A DNA stretch of 64,000 bases from Paeniglutamicibacter quisquiliarum (GTDB lineage Bacteria > Actinomycetota > Actinomycetes > Actinomycetales > Micrococcaceae). Below, piece by piece: positions 59,776 through 64,000 of this stretch; the first letter of the stretch is position 1; each line of letters starts with the position of its first letter. Location: contig NZ_JAHRED010000001.1 in NCBI RefSeq assembly GCF_019084045.1, positions 248,001 through 312,000 on the forward strand, written 5' to 3'. The notes beneath the pieces are model-generated. The model was given only the letters and a program-made list of their open reading frames with translations, did not search any database and had not been told where the DNA came from. The position numbers were made by a program, and so were the translations under genes.

Positions 59776-61008
59776 CTACTTGCCGACCTTCGAGTACAGG
59801 GCGCGGACCGCTGCCTCGACGCCGGTGCTCAGCGTCGGTTCCATGACCGGGGCGAAGAAGGGCGAGTGGTTTGCCGGCGGGTGGCCGGCGGCCAGGGTCT
59901 TGGCGTCGTTGCCGCCGAAGAACCAGAACACCGAGGGCACGCCGATCGCCGCGGCGAGCGCACCGAAGTCCTCGCTGCCCATAACCGGCGAGCCCTGCAG
60001 GACGCGCTCCTCGCCGAACTCATCGCGGAATTCCTCGGCCAGCTTTTCGGTTTCGGCCGGGTCGTTGTAGAGCGGCGGGAAGTTGGAGATGTCCTCGATC
60101 AGTGGCTCGGATGCGCCGGAGGCCTCGGCCTCGGCGGCAATGATGCGCCGGATCGAGGTGAGGACGATGTCCCTGACCTCGGGTTCGAAGGTGCGCACGT
60201 TGATGGTGAACACGGCGCGGTCGGGGATGACGTTTTCCTTGAGCCCGGCGTGGAACGACCCGATGGTCAGCACGGCCGCGGACTGCGGGGCGACCTGGCG
60301 CGAGACAATGGTCTGCAGTCGCAGCACCATGGACGCGCCCAGCACGATCGGGTCAATGGAGTGCTCGGGCATCGAGCCGTGCGAGCCCTGGCCGAAGACG
60401 GTGACCTTGAAGGAGTCGGCGGTGGTCATAGCCGCTCCGCCCATCAGCGAGACGGTGCCGGTGAGCCCGTTCATCACGTGCTGGCCGAACATGATCTCCG
60501 GCTTCGGCGCCTTGTCCCAGAGCCCGTCCTCAACCATGGCGCGGGCGCCGGCGGCGGTTTCCTCGCCGGGCTGCAGCACGAAGACGATGGTCCCGGCCCA
60601 GGCGTCGGTGGCACCGGCGTAGAGCTCGGCAGTCTTCAGCGCGGTGGCCATGTGGGTGTCGTGGCCGCAGGCGTGCATGGTCGGGACCTCGGTGCCGTCA
60701 TCCAGGAAACCGGTCGCGGTGCTGGCGTAGTCGAGGCCGGTGTCCTCGAGCACCGGCAGCCCGTCGGTGTCGGCGCGCAGGCCGATGACCGGTCCCTCGC
60801 CGTTGCGCAGCACGCCGACCACGCCGGTGCCGCCGCAGCGGAACACCTCAAGCCCCAAGTCCTCGAGCCGCTTGGCCAGGTAGTCTGCGGTCTTGTGTTC
60901 CTGCATGGACAGCTCGGGGGTGGCATGCAAGTGCTTGTAGGTATCGCCCATTTCGGCCGCCGAAGCCGCGGACATTTTCAGGGACTGGGGAATCGTGGTG
61001 CTGGCCAT
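59776..61008 (-). CDS. M20D-family amidohydrolase (hippurate hydrolase/ILR1 type)
   Basis: 410 residues. Zinc/manganese-site motifs MHACGHDTHMATAL (Cys/His/Asp), LQPGEETAAGARAMVEDG (Glu), GQHVMNG and the late GSEDFG; the dimerisation domain is at about 195-310. Family members cleave N-acyl amino acids (hippurate, indoleacetyl- or acetyl-amino acids) into acid and amino acid in the cytoplasm. It is the third gene of the glycine-riboswitch operon, 114 bp after the second membrane protein, which makes a glycine conjugate such as an N-acylglycine a reasonable substrate. That last point is inference. Confidence 0.9.
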   Translation of the reverse strand: MASTTIPQSLKMSAASAAEMGDTYKHLHATPELSMQEHKTADYLAKRLEDLGLEVFRCGGTGVVGVLRNGEGPVIGLRADTDGLPVLEDTGLDYASTATGFLDDGTEVPTMHACGHDTHMATALKTAELYAGATDAWAGTIVFVLQPGEETAAGARAMVEDGLWDKAPKPEIMFGQHVMNGLTGTVSLMGGAAMTTADSFKVTVFGQGSHGSMPEHSIDPIVLGASMVLRLQTIVSRQVAPQSAAVLTIGSFHAGLKENVIPDRAVFTINVRTFEPEVRDIVLTSIRRIIAAEAEASGASEPLIEDISNFPPLYNDPAETEKLAEEFRDEFGEERVLQGSPVMGSEDFGALAAAIGVPSVFWFFGGNDAKTLAAGHPPANHSPFFAPVMEPTLSTGVEAAVRALYSKVGK

Positions 61009-61122
61009 GGGGCTGGGGGTTCCTTGCTTTGGGGTGGCGGCGGCACCGCAGGGTGCCGCCGCCGGTCAGTATTTTTACAGTGCGTGTTTCAGTGGGGTCG
61101 GTACGGTCGCCGGGGGTGCCGG

Positions 61123-61866
61123 TCAGTACACCGGACCCTCGGGGGTGGCGTCCACCGGGACGTCTTCCGGGGTGCCCAGGGTCTTGCGGTCGCGGAACAC
61201 CCAGGCGAGGACAGCCGTGGCAATCACGGCAACGGCGGTGGAGAACAGTCCGAAGGGCTTGTAAAGCTGGGCGAAGAAGACCACGATGACCGAGACCACC
61301 AGCGCGATTACTGCCGAGCGCGGGGCCTTCTGGCTCACGATGGCCTGGACAACCACCGCGCCCATGACGGTCGGCAGGATGTAGAACTGAACTGTTTGGA
61401 TGATGTCGACCGGGATCACACTGACCAGCCACGTGCCCAGCAGGCCCACAAAGATGAACAGCGAGGCCAGGTGGACCGTGGCCGCGCCGCAAATGGCGGC
61501 GACCGAGGCCAGCTCGCCCTTGCGGGTGCCGGGCTTCACCCCGATGGTCGACTGGGCAATCATGGCCGCCGGCAGCAGCTTGTTGGAGATGTTGCCGATC
61601 ATGAACGCCTGGTACATGGAGGAGGCGCCAAGGATCGGGAAGTAGGTCAACGGCTCGACAATCCAGATGACGCCGAAGACCGCGGCCAGGGCGGCGAAGG
61701 CCGTGATGATGCCGGAGAGTTCGATGTCGAGGCCGGCGAAGAAGACCAGGTAGGCAGGGGCGGCCAGGGAAAAGAACAGGCCAATGATCATGGTGATCCG
61801 GCCCCAGCGGGAAGTGGTCTTGTCAAAGGCGCCGAGCGCCTGGTGGATTTCTGTTGCATTGCTCAT
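61123..61866 (-). CDS. small polytopic membrane protein, partner of the DUF5058 protein
   Basis: 247 residues with about six hydrophobic segments (ITMIIGLFFSLAAPAYLVFFAG, IITAFAALAAVFGVIWIV, LGASSMYQAFMIGNISN, VHLASLFIFVGLLGTWLVSVI, IVSQKAPRSAVIALVVSVIVVFF and the C-terminal AVAVIATAVLAWVF). The motif FPILGASSMYQAFMIGNISNKLLP is striking and may line a pore. I cannot name the family, although similar small membrane genes sit beside DUF5058 genes. AGGAG precedes the ATG; 28 bp separate it from the DUF5058 gene. A two-component carrier is inferred from the pairing. Confidence 0.8.
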   Translation of the reverse strand: MSNATEIHQALGAFDKTTSRWGRITMIIGLFFSLAAPAYLVFFAGLDIELSGIITAFAALAAVFGVIWIVEPLTYFPILGASSMYQAFMIGNISNKLLPAAMIAQSTIGVKPGTRKGELASVAAICGAATVHLASLFIFVGLLGTWLVSVIPVDIIQTVQFYILPTVMGAVVVQAIVSQKAPRSAVIALVVSVIVVFFAQLYKPFGLFSTAVAVIATAVLAWVFRDRKTLGTPEDVPVDATPEGPVY

Positions 61867-61894
61867 GATGTGCTCCTGGAAATCTTGGCGGCGG

Positions 61895-62644
61895 CTAGAG
61901 GCGGGTGGCGGCGTAGGTGATGGCCAAGGCCAGGATGATGGCAATGCCCAGCGCCCATTCCTTGATCCACGGCTTGTTGACCCGTTTGGCGACCACCATC
62001 AGGATGGTCATGATCGCGGCCGAGGAGACGAAGGCAACCACATGGAGCCACGACTTGGGCAGTTCGCCGATGCCCAGCACCATGAATGCGGCAACCATGG
62101 CAGCACCCGGGACGACCAGCATGATGGCCGGGTTGACCTTGCGCAACGCGGAATCGCCGCGCTTGAGCAACGGGGTGAGGATGAGGGTGGCGATCATCCA
62201 CATGGCACCGCCGAGGCTCATGGCGGCCAAGGCCAGGCCGAAGACCGCCTGCGTGTATGTCGGGCCGCCGAGTTCCGCGCCCGCGGTTTTGGCGGCAATG
62301 GCGGCGGCGGCGGTTTCATAGGACACCGAACCGATCAGTCCGATGCGCACCAAGACAGCGGGGGTGCCGAAAATCGTCAGCAGTGCGACGGCGACAAGGA
62401 CCACGGCAAGCGAGGGACCCAAAGCGGAAATGGCTCCGGCGCGGAAGCTTGTCTTCAGCTCGGCCTGGGACATCCCGATGTGAGGTGCGGCGACCCTGGC
62501 TGCCTTCATGTAGATGACGGACTGGACGATGATGACCAGGAATACACCGATGGCGCACGCCCAGAGGACCGGCGAATTGGCGAGGGCGAGGATGTCCGTG
62601 GAGTTGCTGTCCGCAACGGCGGGCAATATGGCAGGTATTTGCAT
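61895..62644 (-). CDS. DUF5058 family membrane protein, first gene of the glycine-riboswitch operon
   Basis: 249 residues, about six membrane segments. Matches the DUF5058 pattern: ILALANSPVLWACAIGVFLVIIVQSVIYMKAAR, MSQAELKTSFRAGAISALGPSLAVVLVAVALL and IGSVSYETAAAAIAAKTAGAE. The function of this family is unknown to me. No Shine-Dalgarno is visible before the ATG (ACTCCCCC lies there), so translation may depend on the leader. The leader directly upstream is a tandem glycine riboswitch, so expression should respond to glycine. With the partner membrane protein and an amidohydrolase it looks like uptake or export of glycine or a glycine conjugate. Confidence 0.85.
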   Translation of the reverse strand: MQIPAILPAVADSNSTDILALANSPVLWACAIGVFLVIIVQSVIYMKAARVAAPHIGMSQAELKTSFRAGAISALGPSLAVVLVAVALLTIFGTPAVLVRIGLIGSVSYETAAAAIAAKTAGAELGGPTYTQAVFGLALAAMSLGGAMWMIATLILTPLLKRGDSALRKVNPAIMLVVPGAAMVAAFMVLGIGELPKSWLHVVAFVSSAAIMTILMVVAKRVNKPWIKEWALGIAIILALAITYAATRL

Positions 62645-62722
62645 GGGGGAGTTCTACCGTTCATCGAAGGGTTCAGTGCGGTGGGAGCGGGCCTCTGTTG
62701 TTGCCAGGTGCCACCGTGCCCG

Positions 62723-62903
62723 CTCTGTCCTGAACCTGAAAGTGAAACCGGTGCCCCATGGCACCGGCGTGCTTCGTCGGTGAGCCACCTGTCCCGGCGG
62801 CTGCTCTCCAGAGTTTCCTCACGCGGCTGTTCCTGGTACCTGAGAGATTGCGGGTGCTTGCCCCTTCGGTGCCCGAGTGGTGTCCGGGACTCTCCAGCCG
62901 CGC
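62723..62903 (-). ncRNA. tandem glycine riboswitch
   Basis: On the minus strand two aptamers lie in tandem. Aptamer 1 (62903-62822): P1 arms CGCGGCTG/CAGCCGCG, GGAGAG, then CCGAAGGGGCAAGC (62869-62856) and TCTCTCAGG (62847-62839), the hallmark glycine-aptamer core. Aptamer 2 (62813-62723): P1 arms CTCTG/CAGAG, GGAGAG, GACGAAGCA, a long hairpin with ATGG loop, and TTTCAGGTTCAGGACAGAG (62741-62723), which matches the consensus 3' half. The two share a short linker. No T-run terminator separates it from the DUF5058 ATG at 62644, so control may be translational or Rho-dependent. The leader between (62645-62722) has no gene. Confidence 0.9.
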
Positions 62904-63252
62904 GTGATCGGAAGACTATTCAGTTGTCGGCGGCTGCTTGTCCGCTGGAAGCCAACAATACTTGACGTGGGTCACAGCGGCACTCTTTATTTCAGCCGAC
63001 CGAACGGTCATGAATTTCTTTTTCCGATCCGGCAAGGAATGGCCTAGGGAGCGAGGGTGATTCCAGGTCGAAGTGAGGCTTTACAGCCACTTGGTTATTA
63101 TCTGAGCGAGTATTCCCATCCGTCCGTGCCAGTGGATAGCCTTGGGAAAACGGCAGGACTGCGCCCTTGGACCGAGCTGCTGGGCAGCGGGTGTCCGCTC
63201 CCGCTGCTGCCGCCCATCATCACGCCACACAAGAGTCCCGGAGGTTTCATCC

Positions 63253-63618
63253 ATGTCAGCAAACAAGGACACCGTCAGGAAGTACATCGACGGATTCAAC
63301 AAGTCGGACCACGCCCAGATCCTTTCCTGCCTCACCGAGGACATCGAATGGACGGTCTTCGGCCACTTTCGGCTCAGCGGCAAGGAAGCCTACAACGAGG
63401 CGATCGAAAGCCCGGACTTCACTGGGCCGCCGGTGCTGGACATCGTGCGCCTGGTCGAGGAAGACGACGTGGTGATGGCCGAACTGTCCGGCGAGGCACG
63501 CCGGGCCGACGGCGAGACCATGCGCATGAGCATGGCAGAGGTCTTCGTGATGCGCGATGCGTTGATCACCGAACGCCGTGCCTTCGTCATCGAGCTGACC
63601 GAGAACGACTACAAATAG
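63253..63618 (+). CDS. SnoaL-like / ketosteroid-isomerase-fold protein
   Basis: 121 residues, NTF2-like fold: KYIDGFNKSDHAQILSCLTEDIEWTVFG is the classical SnoaL helix-strand start, GKEAYNEAI marks the second helix, and VVMAELSGEARRADGETMRMSMAEVFVM the curved sheet. Often a small-molecule isomerase or hydrolase, but no catalytic residue assignment is possible. GGAGG precedes the ATG. It stands alone to the right of the riboswitch leader; the 350-bp gap before it holds the presumed riboswitch promoter but no gene. Confidence 0.85.
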   Translation: MSANKDTVRKYIDGFNKSDHAQILSCLTEDIEWTVFGHFRLSGKEAYNEAIESPDFTGPPVLDIVRLVEEDDVVMAELSGEARRADGETMRMSMAEVFVMRDALITERRAFVIELTENDYK

Positions 63619-63877
63619 GCGCCCGCTGAGCCTGCTGTCAGCTTCCACGGCACGATATTTCCTAAGTCTCACACCGCATAAGTTCGCCTGGATGGGTAGT
63701 CAAGCGTCGCTTTCCGTAACGTGGCCCTTCAATAGTGTTGAAGCCATGGGACTGCCGAGCTTTTCGCTTCAACCAGTGGGCGATTCGGGCTGATGTCCAG
63801 GTGATAATCAATTTCTCAGCCGGATCTACCCCTCTCAATAGGCTTAGCCACGCAACTGTTGCCTACGTTCATTCGTG

Positions 63878-63907
63878 TTGCATGTCTCACTGAGTAAGAC
63901 GCATAAT
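63878..63907 (+). promoter_or_regulatory. promoter of the right-edge regulator, possibly leaderless
   Basis: TTGCAT (63878-63883), an 18-bp spacer and CATAAT (63902-63907). The -10 ends 7 bp before the ATG, so transcription would start at or next to the first codon, giving a leaderless message, common in actinobacteria. The segment 63619-63877 shows no gene. Confidence 0.45.
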
Positions 63908-63914
63908 AGTTCGC

Positions 63915-64000
63915 ATGATTGCCCCTTTTCCCCAGGTACCGGTCTCGATGGTCGACCGCATTGGTGTCATCCTCGAGACGTTTAATGTCGAAGACCCGGT
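63915..64000 (+). CDS. IclR-family regulator, N-terminal fragment (cut by window end)
   Basis: 28 codons are visible before the window ends. The translation after about ten residues, VSMVDRIGVILETFNVEDP, fits the first helix of IclR helix-turn-helix domains, which usually read V-x-S/D-V-L-x-A-x-x-I-L-E. No Shine-Dalgarno is seen; a promoter -10 lies so close that a leaderless transcript is plausible. Too short for a firm call. Confidence 0.6.
   Translation, partial: MIAPFPQVPVSMVDRIGVILETFNVEDP

Noticed and set aside
62645-62722. Intrinsic terminator as the riboswitch expression platform
   Set aside because: No stem followed by a T-run occurs between the second aptamer and the DUF5058 start, so I did not annotate one.
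1-64000. Search by eye for tRNA, rRNA, CRISPR arrays, phage genes and intact insertion sequences
   Set aside because: None was seen: no regularly spaced repeats, no integrase or transposase motif, no tRNA-like cloverleaf.

Overview
The window is high-GC DNA from an actinobacterium, most likely a soil member of the Micrococcaceae (Arthrobacter / Paeniglutamicibacter type). The reasons are strong GC third-position bias, GTG and TTG starts, ATGA-coupled operons, and a typical Arthrobacter set of sugar-acid catabolism genes, LysR/LacI/GntR/IclR regulators and binding-protein-dependent transporters. I see no rRNA, tRNA, CRISPR array, phage or intact insertion sequence. It reads as a chromosomal catabolic island. 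The family and genus assignment is inference.

Layout. 1-5.6 kb: end of an aldehyde dehydrogenase, an FMN reductase, and a 2-hydroxyacid dehydrogenase plus glucarate-dehydratase-like enolase with a divergent LysR. 5.2-8.9 kb: MerR regulator, SnoaL protein, glycerate kinase and a second enolase-superfamily dehydratase. 9.3-13.6 kb: two sugar ABC permeases, a Gfo/Idh oxidoreductase and an NAD epimerase. 13.9-14.5 kb: a RelE/YefM toxin-antitoxin pair. 14.7-21.2 kb: a five-gene minus-strand operon (Gfo/Idh, DUF993, TIM-barrel isomerase, Gfo/Idh-DUF6807 fusion, degenerate M24 peptidase fold), with a divergent LacI regulator and the sugar-binding protein at 21.3-23.8 kb. 24-30 kb: AEC transporter, then the complete glucarate to 2-oxoglutarate semialdehyde/2-oxoglutarate route (GudD, KGSA dehydrogenase, KdgD) with LysR. 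30.2-33.8 kb: tripartite tricarboxylate transporter TctCBA plus a universal stress protein. 35.5-38.6 kb: GntR, talarate/galactarate dehydratase and hydroxyacid dehydrogenase. 38.9-44.7 kb: a full Dpp-type ABC importer. 44.8-48.1 kb: an isochorismatase-fold protein lacking its triad and a large membrane protein. 48.2-53.4 kb: LysR, MHS transporter, carbamoylase-type M20 amidohydrolase and amidase. 54-59.7 kb: alcohol dehydrogenase; then enoyl-CoA hydratase, CoA-transferase and MatC-like carrier under a divergent IclR. 59.8-62.9 kb: a glycine-riboswitch-led operon of two poorly known membrane proteins and an M20 amidohydrolase. The right edge holds a SnoaL protein and the start of another IclR regulator.

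Regulation ties distant pieces together. Three LacI-type operators sit just after the promoters of the permease operon (9.2 kb), the Gfo/Idh-DUF993 operon (21.2 kb) and the binding-protein gene (22.4 kb), which suggests one split sugar-uptake regulon run by the LacI at 21.3 kb. Four promoters (4.2, 29.1, 30.1 and 38.7 kb) share TTGGAC, a 19-bp spacer beginning NNGCAT, and TAGGNT. They precede sugar-acid genes next to two LysR paralogues with nearly identical recognition helices, which suggests a LysR-controlled sugar-acid regulon.

The most novel-looking system is the riboswitch operon: a tandem glycine riboswitch precedes a DUF5058 membrane protein, a second small membrane protein and an amidohydrolase. 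This suggests an undescribed two-protein carrier for glycine or a glycine conjugate, coupled to hydrolysis of the conjugate.
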